A DNA stretch of 64,000 nt from Nocardia farcinica (GTDB lineage Bacteria; Actinomycetota; Actinomycetes; Mycobacteriales; Mycobacteriaceae): the NCBI RefSeq assembly GCF_001182745.1, contig NZ_LN868939.1, positions 930,001 to 994,000 on the forward strand, in the 5' to 3' direction. This document shows positions 9,301-17,208 of the stretch, piece by piece. Both the position numbers and the translations under genes were made by a program. Position 1 is the stretch's first letter. Each line of letters opens with the position of its first letter. The notes under the pieces are model-generated. The model was not told where the DNA came from, searched no databases, and worked only from the letters and a program-made list of their open reading frames with translations.

Positions 9301-10681
9301 ACGCCAGCGAGGTCGACAGCGCGAGCGCGGTCAGCACGAGCGCGGCCACCGCGACCAGCTTGTCGCGTTCGGGGTGGGCGAACGCGCCGAAGACCCGCGG
9401 CATCGGGGCCGAGGCGGGCAACGGCACCCGGGTCAGCAGGTGGGCCAGGCCGAGCACCAGCGGGATGCGGATGAGGGGTTCGAGCTTGTGGACGTTGCGC
9501 AGCGGCGCGCCGGTGGAATCGAGGAACACCCGGACCGATTCGGCGAACGGCCCGCTCAGCTCGCCGACGAAGCCCGCGCAGATGCCCACCAGCCCCACGA
9601 GCAGGATCAGGCTCAGCCGCCCCCGGTGCGGCATCGAGCGCATCGCCAGCCCGGCCATGCCCGCGGCCGCGATCAGCCCGGTCGCCAACACCGCCGCCGG
9701 CTGGGTGACCAGCACCGCGCCCGCGATGCGTTCGGGGGAGACGAACGGCGTCCAGCTGTCGGTGCCGCGCAGCACCTCCGCCAGCGACGCCCACTGCGTG
9801 GTGACACCGGAGGACTCGATGTAGTCCAGGAACGGCGGGCTGACGCGCCCGAGCAACAGCAGCGGCACCACCCACCACAGCGTCGCCAGCACCAGCAGCG
9901 GCACCCACGCGGCGGTGAACCGCCACCAGCGCCGATTCGGGCGGTAGGAGGCCCACCACAGCAGCGCGGGCAGGAAGGCCGCGACGGTGGCCACCGCGTT
10001 GACCGCGCCCATCAACGCCAACGCCAGCGCACTGCCCGCGGGCGACTCGGCGCCGCCCCGGCGGCGTCGGCGGTAGGCGTTGCCCAGCGCGGCGGGCGCG
10101 ATCAGCACCCACGGCGCCAGCACCATCGGCAACGTCTCCGAGGAGATCGACCCCAGCGTGGTGAGCACGCGCGGGGACAGGGTGAACGCGACCGCCGCCA
10201 CGATCCGCGACCCCCGGGTGCCGATGCCGAGCGTCTCGCACAGCCGCACGATGCCCCAGAATCCGGCGAGCAGCAGCAGCGCCCACCAGATGCGCTGGGT
10301 CACCCAGGCGGGCAGGCCGAGCAGATCACCGGCGGAGAAGAACGCGCCGTGCGGGAAGAAGTACCCGTAGGCCTGGTTCTGCACCTGACCCATCGGGGCC
10401 TGGCTGCTCCACAGGTGCGCGGCGCGGTCGAGAAAGCCCAGCGGATTCTGGGCCAGGTCGTACTTGGTGTCGGCGACCGTGAGACCGGGCGCCTGCAGGA
10501 AGGTGAGCAGGAACGCCGCGACCACGGTGCCTGCGAACCATCGTCTCCCGAGTGGCGCGGACTCGGGCCTGGCCCGGTCCGCGCCCGAGGTGCCGAGCGA
10601 GTCGGCGGATGAAGCGGAGGTCAGCGGATCAGCGGCTGCCGTATTCAACGCTGTTGAGCAGCGAGGAATCGGCGTCGCCAC
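6392..10681 (-). CDS. aftD: Arabinofuranosyltransferase AftD
   Basis: A 1429-residue GT-C glycosyltransferase close to the size of mycobacterial AftD (about 1400). AftD adds alpha-(1->3) arabinofuranose branches from decaprenyl-phospho-arabinose to arabinogalactan and lipoarabinomannan outside the plasma membrane. The first periplasmic loop carries DTKYD (residues 71-75), the family's acidic motif, followed by QNQAYGYFFPHGAFF. The N-terminal third is polytopic. The C-terminal half is extracytoplasmic with at least two discoidin-like modules, seen at VDGDPATAWIS and TDGDPRTTWTA, and a last membrane helix pair at the end. The GTG/ATG-region start at 10681 overlaps the small DUF2613 gene by 53 bp. 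A later start is possible because the first 45 residues look non-conserved. Confidence 0.95.
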   Translation of the reverse strand: MATPIPRCSTALNTAAADPLTSASSADSLGTSGADRARPESAPLGRRWFAGTVVAAFLLTFLQAPGLTVADTKYDLAQNPLGFLDRAAHLWSSQAPMGQVQNQAYGYFFPHGAFFSAGDLLGLPAWVTQRIWWALLLLAGFWGIVRLCETLGIGTRGSRIVAAVAFTLSPRVLTTLGSISSETLPMVLAPWVLIAPAALGNAYRRRRRGGAESPAGSALALALMGAVNAVATVAAFLPALLWWASYRPNRRWWRFTAAWVPLLVLATLWWVVPLLLLGRVSPPFLDYIESSGVTTQWASLAEVLRGTDSWTPFVSPERIAGAVLVTQPAAVLATGLIAAAGMAGLAMRSMPHRGRLSLILLVGLVGICAGFVGELSGPFAESVRVFLDSTGAPLRNVHKLEPLIRIPLVLGLAHLLTRVPLPASAPMPRVFGAFAHPERDKLVAVAALVLTALALSTSLAWTGKLAPRGAYDEVPAYWHETADWLAAHAADTRALVVPGAPFGSQVWGLTRDEPLQALARTPWAVRDAVPLNPPGTIRAMDSVQRLIADGRPSAGLAATLAGQGIGVLVLRNDLDPETSRSTRPLLAHQAIEGSPGLTKVAEFGAPVENLAVAEDLVVDGDLRPTYPAVEIYRVQAPRSPALAPAEVVAGTGAPETFPGAYTVPLDAVPVVQGGPEVLERLRRDGSPAGPALLAADAARAGIPVGPVTVTDTPMDREADFGRVDNHNSALRAPDDARRTHNLVPDYPVPGAEPVRGEWSGATVTASSSAADATQLGGAAPGSSTAAAVDGDPATAWISNGTEIAIGQWLRLDLDKPVTNGLLRLTTSAAAIGDPVKWVEVRTANGSVSARITEPGAPVSLSLPAGRTEWLTITAIRTEGGTGGGQFGISELSLDDYSVRDAPVPVQIRHHTVLPPTPAGGTVLGWDLGQEFPGRNGCFDAPDRVRCSKGLALSPEEPGAFDRMLAVPEPMTVTPELTVRTRQGPALEALLTEPGRPVARGQADVGDLRGSAFAATDGDPRTTWTAPEDTVREATGPKPTLTIELPEPALVTGLDITTSLGGLPAQPTAVSVNLGNGPQVRTLDEDREPGVPARVDLHPTVTDRIELSIQSWRPVLDRTALGFAQTQPPGLAEIEVLGPDHPPAEGPDRVVTVPCESGPTVALGGRVLRTTVTATVAELRSGAPVAARPCAEADAFGEVSTSLPVPAGTAEVTVAPGELFSVDRLRLTRTEPLPARENPDRTRLLVLPLSTNVGWEARTADGRALEPVVVDGWQQGWLMPADATGPVTVSFPVDRWYRWGIFGGLLLLIPLAASAIPRRRAAAEHDPAPRPWSGRAVAVVALTAAAGVIAGVTGAALTVAGLLAARFAGARRIPAPAAIAGIGTAVSAAALSTGPWRSPDGYMGGSLWVQLPALIAVIAVGLAALPPRRR

Positions 10682-10799
10682 TGCGGTCGATCTCGGGGCG
10701 CGAGTTCTGCTGCACCGCCGCCGTGATGGCGAAGACCGCGATCACGCCCAGCACGGCGCCGGCAACCGCACTCGCAACACCAGGGACAGCAAACTTCAT
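10629..10799 (-). CDS. DUF2613 small membrane protein (Rv0236A-like)
   Basis: A 56-residue protein with one hydrophobic segment (PGVASAVAGAVLGVIAVFAI) and a polar tail ending LLNSVEYGSR. It matches the DUF2613 family, whose M. tuberculosis member Rv0236A sits directly upstream of aftD, as here. Its 3' end overlaps the aftD 5' end, so the two are probably co-translated and the product may assist AftD; this is inference. The ATG at 10799 has GGAG 7 nt upstream. The longer frame to 10856 adds no conserved sequence. Confidence 0.85.
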   Translation of the reverse strand: MKFAVPGVASAVAGAVLGVIAVFAITAAVQQNSRPEIDRSGDADSSLLNSVEYGSR

Positions 10800-10890
10800 C
10801 GCGGCACTCCAATACATCGTGGCAGGCACATTCCGGGTCAACCTACCGCATGGCACCCGTCACAGGTGCGGAAGGTGAGGATGCGGTCTT

Positions 10891-11985
10891 TCAGTGCGTG
10901 GGCACCGCGCAGTCCAGCCCACCGAGGAAAGTGCGCAGTTTGGCGGTGGTCTCGTCCAGTTCGGCCTGCGGCTGCGAGGCCGCGACGATCCCGCCACCGG
11001 CGTAGGCGCGCAGCGAGCGCCCGTCGGCGGCGAGTTCGGCGCACCGGATGGCCACCACCCAGGTGCCGTCGCCGTCGGCGTCGCACCAGCCGACCGCACC
11101 GCCGTAGAACCCGCGGTCGCCCTCGACCCGGGTGATCGTCTCCAGCGCCGCCGCGGTCGGCGTCCCGCACACCGCGGGCGTCGGGTGCAGCAACACCGCC
11201 AGATCCAGCGCGGTCGGGGCGGGCTCGCGCAGGGTGCCGACGATGGGCGTGGCCAGATGCCACACGTCGTGGGTCTCCACCAGCCGCGGACCCTCGGGGA
11301 TGCGCAGTTCCGTGCACAGCGGGGTGAGCACGTCGCGGATCCACTCGATGACGTAGGAGTGCTCCTCGCGGTTCTTCGCGCTGTCCAGCAACTCCGCGGC
11401 CTGCGCCGCGTCCGCGTCCGGGTCGGCGCGGCGCGGCGCCGTGCCCGCGAGCGGGTGCAGCGTCACCGTGCGTCCCTGCCTGGCCACCAGCAGCTCCGGC
11501 GAGGCCCCGATCAGGGTCGCCCCGGTGCGTCCGGCAGCGGTGAGGTCGACCGCGAACACGCTCGCGCCGGGATGCCGGGCGGCCAGCTGCGCGGCCACCG
11601 TCTCCGGTTCCAGCACGCCGTCGGCCTCGGCGAGCACCGAGCGCGCCGCCACCACCTTGCGCAACTCGGTGTCGGGATCGTCCAGCTGCTCCACGAGTTT
11701 CGCCACCCGCGCCAGATGCTCACCGGCACTGGGGAATTCGCTGACGACCTGCACCCGCTGCAGCGGCGGCAACGCGGCGGGCCGCCACGGACCGGCGGTG
11801 TGCACCTGCTCCGCGGGCGCGACCAGGGCCGCGGGCCGCGCCGGATCGAACGGCAACGCCCCCACCACGATCGCGGCGGCACCCGTCCGCAGCGCGGCGC
11901 GCGCGTCGTTCACCGCGTCGAACGCGGCGCGCACGCCCGACGCGCGCAGCACACCATCGGGCCGGGCCAGCAGGAAACCGTTCAT
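10891..11985 (-). CDS. Isochorismate synthase (MenF/EntC family)
   Basis: A 364-residue chorismate-utilising enzyme that converts chorismate to isochorismate, the first step towards salicylate/2,3-dihydroxybenzoate siderophores or menaquinone. The family C-terminal core is complete: GASPELLV, HPLAGTAPR, NREEHSYVIEWI, HLATPIVGTL, HPTPAVCGTP, EGDRGFYGGAVGW and YAGGGIV. The metal- and substrate-binding Glu and His residues lie in these blocks. The gene is in tail-to-head order with DUF2613/aftD but is probably a separate unit. A TANNNT box (TATGGT, 11994-11999) stands 8 nt before the ATG, so a leaderless start is possible. No siderophore synthesis genes lie nearby, so the pathway is open. Confidence 0.9.
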   Translation of the reverse strand: MNGFLLARPDGVLRASGVRAAFDAVNDARAALRTGAAAIVVGALPFDPARPAALVAPAEQVHTAGPWRPAALPPLQRVQVVSEFPSAGEHLARVAKLVEQLDDPDTELRKVVAARSVLAEADGVLEPETVAAQLAARHPGASVFAVDLTAAGRTGATLIGASPELLVARQGRTVTLHPLAGTAPRRADPDADAAQAAELLDSAKNREEHSYVIEWIRDVLTPLCTELRIPEGPRLVETHDVWHLATPIVGTLREPAPTALDLAVLLHPTPAVCGTPTAAALETITRVEGDRGFYGGAVGWCDADGDGTWVVAIRCAELAADGRSLRAYAGGGIVAASQPQAELDETTAKLRTFLGGLDCAVPTH

Positions 11986-12317
11986 GATTCCCGACCATAG
12001 CCCGGTCGACGCCGGAACTGTCGGGCTCGTGTCCGACACCACCACCGGCCCCGGGCATCCGCACGGCAACTCGCGATTGGCGTGCCTGTGCGGGGCCGCG
12101 CTCGACGTCGCGCACGTCGCCGCCGCCGGAGCACCCGGGGTGCGGTGGTTCGAGCGGGCGCCGAGGCCCTTGCAGCACCGGTGGTTCGCGCTGATGCGCC
12201 GCGCGGGGGCGACGGCACGGACCGGTCCGAGCGCCTTGCCCGGCGGGCCGTCGTCGGCCCCGGCCGTGATCAGGAGGTTGTCCCGGTCCGAACGGCCCCG
12301 ACTACGGGTGAAGGTGT
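11986..12317. other. Intergenic stretch, unresolved coding
   Basis: 330 bp between the isochorismate synthase start and a small minus-strand frame. A plus-strand frame from the ATG at 11984 has high third-position GC for about 80 codons (RWFERAPRPLQHRWFALMRR within it) but then runs into the antisense of the next small frame with no convincing end. I cannot assign a gene. Confidence 0.3.
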
Positions 12318-12563
12318 CTACACCCGGGTGGATTCGGGCACGGCGGGTTCGGCCGACACCACGACGGGCTCGTGTCTCGCGAGGACCACCGACGCTCCGA
12401 TGGGCTCGGGCGTCGCGTCGGCCACCGGTTCGGTGACGATCTCGCGCTTCTCGACCACCGCGATCTCCGGGGACGGCACTGCCACACCCGCCCGGTCGGC
12501 GACGGACCCTGGCATCGCCGGGTTTCCGTGTGTCAGGGCGAGCGCGTAACTCCTCATACACAT
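12318..12563 (-). CDS. Small Glu/Pro/Val-rich hypothetical protein
   Basis: An 81-residue frame with strong third-position GC in its second half and a composition rich in Glu, Pro and Val (for example VVEKREIVTEPVADATPEP). No signal peptide, membrane helix or known motif is visible. It lies alone between the isochorismate synthase and universal stress protein genes. The start is ATG at 12563, or the ATG two codons later. A real small protein is plausible but not proven. Confidence 0.35.
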   Translation of the reverse strand: MCMRSYALALTHGNPAMPGSVADRAGVAVPSPEIAVVEKREIVTEPVADATPEPIGASVVLARHEPVVVSAEPAVPESTRV

Positions 12564-12646
12564 ACCGGAACGCTAGGACCGTGAGCGCGGTCCACGCTTC
12601 TCCATTCCTGACCGATCGCAGTTCCTGCCACGACACTCGAGAGCGT

Positions 12647-13126
12647 TCAGCGCGCGGGTTCCTTCCCCGGCGGCACCATCAGCACGGGCCGATGGCAGTG
12701 CTTGAGCACCGCGTCGGCGACGCTGCTGTGCAACAGGGCGCGGATGCCGGTGGCCCCTCGGGTGCCCGCGACGATGAGGTCGACGTCGAGTTCGTCGGCG
12801 CATTCCACGATGGCGTTCCAGATGGTGGTGGTGCATTCGACGGTGCGCGCCTCGGCGTTGAGCCCGGCCAGTTTCGCCAGGCGCACGCCCTCGGTGTTGA
12901 TGGTGCGGGCGTCGACGTAGGCGACGTCCTCGAGTTCTTCGTCGGGCACCCAGTCCGGTTGCATCACCCCCGAGAGCCCGGAGAGCCGCGCGGCCTGCCG
13001 CACCATCGGCTCCCAGGCGGTGAGCACCACGGCGCGCTGCGCGGAGAGGAAGCGGCCGGCGTATTCGATGGCGCGTTTGGCGTTCTCGGAGCCGTCGTAG
13101 GCGATGAGCATCAGATCGCAGGGCAC
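12647..13126 (-). CDS. Universal stress protein (UspA family)
   Basis: A 159-residue single-domain Usp protein. The N-terminus has the ATP-contact Asp in AYDGS (residue 11). The C-terminal nucleotide motif is GTRG at residues 121-124, nine residues, then SS at 134-135; the classic form is G-2x-G-9x-G(S/T), so the last Gly is Ser here. ATP binding is likely. Usp proteins act in the cytoplasm during dormancy, hypoxia or other stress, but no partner is suggested by the neighbours. The GTG at 13126 has a perfect AGGAGG 6 nt upstream. Confidence 0.9.
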   Translation of the reverse strand: MPCDLMLIAYDGSENAKRAIEYAGRFLSAQRAVVLTAWEPMVRQAARLSGLSGVMQPDWVPDEELEDVAYVDARTINTEGVRLAKLAGLNAEARTVECTTTIWNAIVECADELDVDLIVAGTRGATGIRALLHSSVADAVLKHCHRPVLMVPPGKEPAR

Positions 13127-13243
13127 GTCCGACCTCCTGCCGGGAGTCTCGTGCTGTCAGGTTACTCCCGCGGGCGTGGCTACCGGCCGGTCGACGCGCG
13201 GGCGTTGGCGGCGACGCGCCGGGCGCGACTACCGTGGAATCCC

Positions 13244-14410
13244 ATGCGGAAGACGCCTCTGGTCCTGCTCGCACTGTGCGCGGCGATCGCCACCGCCTGC
13301 TCGGGCGGCGGCACCACCGCCACCTCGACGTCGACGGCCCAGCCTGCCGCGTCGACCTCGGCCACCGAGCCGTCCACCGGCACCGGCACGCCGGTCGCCC
13401 GCGACTGCGGCGCGGAGTTCCTCGGCTCGCTCACCACCCGGCAGAAGCTGGCGCAGCTGCTCACCGTGGGCATCACCGGCACCGCCGACGCGCTCGACGT
13501 GGTGAACCGCGAGCAGATCGGCGGCATCTTCGTCGGCAGCTGGACCGATCCGTCGCTGCTGGCGGACGGGCAGCTCCCGCAGGTGCAGGCCGCCGCGCGG
13601 GTACCGGTGATGGTGACGATCGACGAGGAGGGCGGCCGCGTCTCGCGCGCCCGTGACCTCGTCGGCGCCGCCCCCTCGGCCCGCGACACCGCGCAGACCA
13701 TGACGCCGGAGGAGTTCTACCAGGCCACCCTGACCCGCGGCCGGGCGCTGAAGGACCTCGGCATCACGGTGAACTTCGCCCCCGACGTCGACGTCAGCGC
13801 CCAGCCCGACGACTCGGTGATCGGCGACCGCTCCTTCTCCGACGATCCCGCGGTGGTCACCCGCTACGCCGAGGCCTACATCCGCGCCATGCGCGAGGTC
13901 GGCGTCGGCACGGTGATGAAACACTTCCCCGGCCACGGCTCCGGTTCCGGCGATTCGCACACCGGCGCGGTGCGCACGCCGCCGTTCGAGCAGCTCCAGG
14001 CCGTCGACCTGGTGCCCTACCGCGAGCTGATCGGCTCCGGCGCGGCGGTGATGGTCGGCCACCTCGACGTGCCCGGCCTCACCACCCCGGACGTGCCTGC
14101 GAGTATCAGCCCGCAGGTGATGACCCTGTTGCGCCAGGGCACCGGCTACGGCGCCGCGCCGTTCCAGGGTCCGATCTTCACCGACGACCTGGGCGGCATG
14201 GCCGCGATCACGTCCCGGATGAGCATCGAGGAGGCGGTGGAGGCCGCGCTGGTCGCCGGCGCCGACAACGCCCTGTGGATCACCACCGACGCGGTCACCT
14301 CGGTGCTGGACCGGCTGGAACAGGCGGTCGCGAGCGGCCGGTTGCCGATGGCGCAGGTGGACGCCTCGGTGCTGCGCATGGCGGCCTACAAGGGCGTTCT
14401 GCCCTGTTGA
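13244..14410 (+). CDS. lpqI: LpqI-type lipoprotein beta-N-acetylhexosaminidase (GH3)
   Basis: A 388-residue exported glycoside hydrolase of family 3 (NagZ type) that removes N-acetylglucosamine from peptidoglycan fragments during wall recycling. The N-terminus is a lipoprotein signal with Cys at residue 19 in the context ATAC, followed by a Ser/Thr/Ala linker. The His-Asp general acid/base loop KHFPGHG is at residues 226-232, with DSHTG just after it. The nucleophile lies in TDDL at about 313-316. In M. tuberculosis lpqI (Rv0237) has the same neighbours, aftD on one side and a tetR (Rv0238) on the other. A TACCGT box 8 nt before the ATG at 13244 and the lack of a clear ribosome site suggest a leaderless mRNA. 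Confidence 0.92.
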   Translation: MRKTPLVLLALCAAIATACSGGGTTATSTSTAQPAASTSATEPSTGTGTPVARDCGAEFLGSLTTRQKLAQLLTVGITGTADALDVVNREQIGGIFVGSWTDPSLLADGQLPQVQAAARVPVMVTIDEEGGRVSRARDLVGAAPSARDTAQTMTPEEFYQATLTRGRALKDLGITVNFAPDVDVSAQPDDSVIGDRSFSDDPAVVTRYAEAYIRAMREVGVGTVMKHFPGHGSGSGDSHTGAVRTPPFEQLQAVDLVPYRELIGSGAAVMVGHLDVPGLTTPDVPASISPQVMTLLRQGTGYGAAPFQGPIFTDDLGGMAAITSRMSIEEAVEAALVAGADNALWITTDAVTSVLDRLEQAVASGRLPMAQVDASVLRMAAYKGVLPC

Positions 14411-14426
14411 GGTCACGGGTCGGCAC

Positions 14427-14456
14427 GGCCGGACGGCGCACGGATCCGTCTCGGCC
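14427..14456 (+). terminator. Terminator-like hairpin after lpqI
   Basis: GGCCGGACGG pairs with CCGTCTCGGCC (one bulged base), just past the lpqI stop codon. No U-tract follows. Confidence 0.45.
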
Positions 14457-14460
14457 GAAC

Positions 14461-14474
14461 TTACCTTGGAGTAA
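14461..14474. promoter_or_regulatory. TTAC-N6-GTAA operator at the tetR promoter
   Basis: TTACCTTGGAGTAA, 33 bp before the tetR start codon. The same half-sites and spacing occur at 18689 and 31675, so autoregulation by the adjacent TetR protein is likely. Confidence 0.7.
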
Positions 14475-14506
14475 TATCAGAGTCTCGGTTTGCGGTAGGA
14501 GAGTGG

Positions 14507-15106
14507 ATGGCGGGCGGAACGAAACGACTTCCCCGGGCGGTTCGTGAGCAGCAGATGCTCGACGCCGCGGTGGAAGTCTTCGCGCGCAAGGGGTTCCACG
14601 ATACCTCCATGGACGCCATCGCCGCCGAGGCGAAGATCTCCAAGCCGATGCTCTATCTCTACTACGGCTCCAAGGACGAGCTGTTCCGCGCCTGCATCCA
14701 GCGCGAGGGCATCCGGTTGATCGAGGCCGTCGCGCCCGCGGGCAACCCGCTGCTGTCCCCGCACGAACAGCTGCGCACCGCGTTGGAAGCGTTCCTGGGC
14801 TTCGTCGACCGCAACCGCCGCTCCTGGCAGGTGCTCTACCGGCAGGCGATCGGCCAGCAGGCCTTCGCCTCCGAGATCGACAATGCCCGCGAACGGGTCA
14901 TCGAACTCACCGCCAAGCTGCTGGAGTCCAGCGCCAAGCACGCCGAGCCCGGCACGAACTTCGACATCGTCGCCGCCGCCGTCATCGGTGCGGGGGAGGC
15001 CATCGCCGATCGCGTCGCGGGCGGGCGCATCGAGGTCTCCGAGGCCGTCGATCTGCTCGACGACCTGGCCTGGAGCGGTCTGGCGGGCCGCAAGAAGAGC
15101 GAGTAG
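14507..15106 (+). CDS. TetR-family transcriptional regulator (Rv0238-like)
   Basis: A 199-residue TetR regulator. The N-terminal helix-turn-helix covers about residues 12-58 (AVEVFARKGFHDTSMDAIA, then KISKPMLYLYYGSKDELF). The C-terminal ligand domain is all helical and ends in GRKKSE. M. tuberculosis has a TetR (Rv0238) at this place. The operator motif TTAC-N6-GTAA occurs just upstream and recurs at fabG4/fadA2 and fadE5, so this is the best candidate for the repressor of that fatty-acid group, probably relieved by an acyl-CoA; that is inference. Start: ATG at 14507 with AGGAG 6 nt upstream. Confidence 0.93.
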   Translation: MAGGTKRLPRAVREQQMLDAAVEVFARKGFHDTSMDAIAAEAKISKPMLYLYYGSKDELFRACIQREGIRLIEAVAPAGNPLLSPHEQLRTALEAFLGFVDRNRRSWQVLYRQAIGQQAFASEIDNARERVIELTAKLLESSAKHAEPGTNFDIVAAAVIGAGEAIADRVAGGRIEVSEAVDLLDDLAWSGLAGRKKSE

Positions 15107-15202
15107 CCGCTGGCGTTGCGCGGTGCTCGCCGCTCTGTCACGATGTGGCGCGATCGACTGCGGACAGGGCGGTATGCCGCCCGGCGGGAACGGGGGGCGG
15201 AA

Positions 15203-16279
15203 TTGTTCGGAATGCTGCGGCCGTGTGCGCACGCGGCGCCGCGATACGGCATCGACGCGTCGCAGTGGCGTGCGCACATGTGCGGATTGTGTCTGGGGCT
15301 GCGGGACGGGCACGGACAGGTCGCCCGCGCCGCGACCAACACCGACGCGATTCTGCTGAGCGTGCTCACCGAGGCGCAGGCGCCGCCGCTCGCGGCCCGG
15401 ACCGAGGCGGGCCGCTGCCCGCTGCGGGGGATGGCGCGCGCCGAGGTGGCCGCGGCCGACGCTCCGGGTGTGCAGCTGGCCGCGACCGCATCCCTGCTGC
15501 TCGGTGCGGCCGCGCTGCGCGACCGGGTCGACGACGGCGACGCCGCCCCGCTGACCGGGCGGCCGATGGTCCGGCTGTCGGCGTCGTGGGCGGCGCGGGC
15601 GCGCACCCAGGCACGGCGGATCGGCTTCGACGTGGACCCGCTGGTCGCGGCGATCGCCGCGCAGACCGACCGCGAGCGGTCCGCCACCGACCTCGCCGAG
15701 CTGACCGCGGCCACCCAACTGTGCGCCGCAGAGTTCTTCGCCCACACCGCCGTGCTCGCGGGCCGCGCCGACAACGCCGACCACTTACGCACGGCCGGAA
15801 CACATTTCGGCCGCATCGCACACCTCGCCGACGCCGTGCAGGATCTCGACGCCGACCGCACGACCGGCCGGTTCAACCCACTCGACGCCTCCGACACCTC
15901 CGTGGCCCAGGCACAGGCCCTGATCCAGGAGTCCGACGCGCAGATCCGCCGGGCCCTCGCGGCCGCCGAACTCGCCGAGGTCCCCACGGTGCGCTGGATG
16001 CTGCTCGACCCACTGCACGCGGTGCTGCACCGCGTCGCTGCCGGCACCCGTCATCGCCCCACCCGGCCGGGCATCGGCGCGGCCATCGGCATCACCCTCA
16101 CCCAGTACTGCACCGGGTACGCCTGCTGCGCCGACCACACCAATCCCTGCACCGGCCGACGGGAACAGGCCTGGCGCAAGAGCTGCGACTGCGGTTCCTG
16201 CTGTGACTGCGCGAATTGCTGCTCCGGCTGCGACGGCAAGGGCGGCTGCTGCGACGGGTGCGGGTGCTGCGACTGCTGA
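15203..16279 (+). CDS. DUF5685 family protein with Cys-rich C-terminus
   Basis: A 358-residue protein of unknown function matching the actinobacterial DUF5685 family, which typically starts MFG...RPC and carries an early Cys-rich motif. Here MLRPCAH and MCGLCLGLRDGHG give conserved Cys and His residues, followed by a helical body. The last 31 residues contain 14 Cys in CC and CxC pairs, and another CC lies just before them (YACCADH). The whole is likely metal-binding. The TTG at 15203, behind GGGGGGCGG, gives the family N-terminus MFGMLRPC; the ATG at 15212 is the alternative. It is convergent with htdX, with a strong terminator between. Confidence 0.8.
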   Translation: MFGMLRPCAHAAPRYGIDASQWRAHMCGLCLGLRDGHGQVARAATNTDAILLSVLTEAQAPPLAARTEAGRCPLRGMARAEVAAADAPGVQLAATASLLLGAAALRDRVDDGDAAPLTGRPMVRLSASWAARARTQARRIGFDVDPLVAAIAAQTDRERSATDLAELTAATQLCAAEFFAHTAVLAGRADNADHLRTAGTHFGRIAHLADAVQDLDADRTTGRFNPLDASDTSVAQAQALIQESDAQIRRALAAAELAEVPTVRWMLLDPLHAVLHRVAAGTRHRPTRPGIGAAIGITLTQYCTGYACCADHTNPCTGRREQAWRKSCDCGSCCDCANCCSGCDGKGGCCDGCGCCDC

Positions 16280-16314
16280 ACCGCCCCCGGGAGCAGCTTG
16301 TCCCGGGGGCGGTT
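16279..16314. terminator. Strong bidirectional terminator
   Basis: Perfect 14-bp inverted repeat AACCGCCCCCGGGA / TCCCGGGGGCGGTT with an 8-nt loop, between the convergent DUF5685 and htdX genes. Confidence 0.85.
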
Positions 16315-16327
16315 TCGCTTGGAAATA

Positions 16328-17200
16328 TCAGCGCAGCGTCGCGGTGAGGTGCGGATACCCCTTCTTCGGGTGCCGCAGCGCCAGATCCCAGCCGCCGTCG
16401 ACCTGATCGGCGTACACATTCACGGTGGCGGGCAGCAGGATCGGCTTGCCGAACTTCACCGAGTAGGCCACCTTCTCCGGAATCCGGCCCTCGACATTGC
16501 TCAGCACGTTGGCCGCCGACCACATGCCGTGCGCGATCGCCCGTGGGAAACCGAATGCCCTGGCGCCCAACGCCGAGGTGTGGATCGGGTTGTGATCGCC
16601 GGAGGCCTGGGCGTACCGGGTGATCATCTTCTGATCCACCCGGATGGTGCGCAGCGGCGGCGGGGGCACCTCCTCCGGTTTCGGCTCGGGCTTCGGCCCG
16701 CCCGACAGCGAGGTGCGCTGCTGGTGCAGGAAGGTGGTGACCTGCCGCCACACCTGCTCGCGACCCACGCTCACCTCGGTGATCGCGTCCACCAGGAGCC
16801 CGCGCGGATGCTCGCGCAGATTCTCGATGTGGGTGCGCAGATCCAGCGGCTCGCTCACCGAGATCTCCCGGCTCCGCTCGATCAGGTTCTGCGCGTGCAC
16901 CGCGCCCACCGCCACGAACGGGAAGTCGCGCGCCACCACCAGCCGCATCGCCAGCGGGAAGCTGAGGATGAACGGATAGGTCAGTGGCAGCGCGTCACCG
17001 AAGCGCAGCCCGGTGGCCCGGCAGTAGTCGGCCAGGTGGTCGGGATCCACCCGCAGCCCGCGCAGCTCGACCACCCGGTCGGGCAGCGTCTGCTTGCGCG
17101 CCGACAGCGGCAGCGGCACCGCGCCCAGGGCCGCCTGCACGAAGAGCTTGCTGTTCTTCGGCGGCTCGGTGAGCGTGATCACCTGCGTCTTGTCCGTCAT
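16328..17200 (-). CDS. htdX: HtdX-like MaoC/hot-dog (3R)-hydroxyacyl-thioester dehydratase
   Basis: A 290-residue double hot-dog protein. The C-terminal MaoC domain has the catalytic Asp/His motif ASGDHNPIHTS, with AIAHGMW after it; the N-terminal half is the degenerate hot-dog. It dehydrates 3-hydroxyacyl thioesters to enoyl thioesters. It follows fabG4 by 8 bp in the same operon, the order of fabG4 (Rv0242c) and htdX (Rv0241c) in M. tuberculosis, so the ketoreductase product feeds the dehydratase. Start: ATG at 17200. A Pro/Glu-rich hinge (PKPEPKPEEVPPPP) joins the two domains. Confidence 0.92.
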   Translation of the reverse strand: MTDKTQVITLTEPPKNSKLFVQAALGAVPLPLSARKQTLPDRVVELRGLRVDPDHLADYCRATGLRFGDALPLTYPFILSFPLAMRLVVARDFPFVAVGAVHAQNLIERSREISVSEPLDLRTHIENLREHPRGLLVDAITEVSVGREQVWRQVTTFLHQQRTSLSGGPKPEPKPEEVPPPPLRTIRVDQKMITRYAQASGDHNPIHTSALGARAFGFPRAIAHGMWSAANVLSNVEGRIPEKVAYSVKFGKPILLPATVNVYADQVDGGWDLALRHPKKGYPHLTATLR

Positions 17201-17208
17201 GCGCCGCC

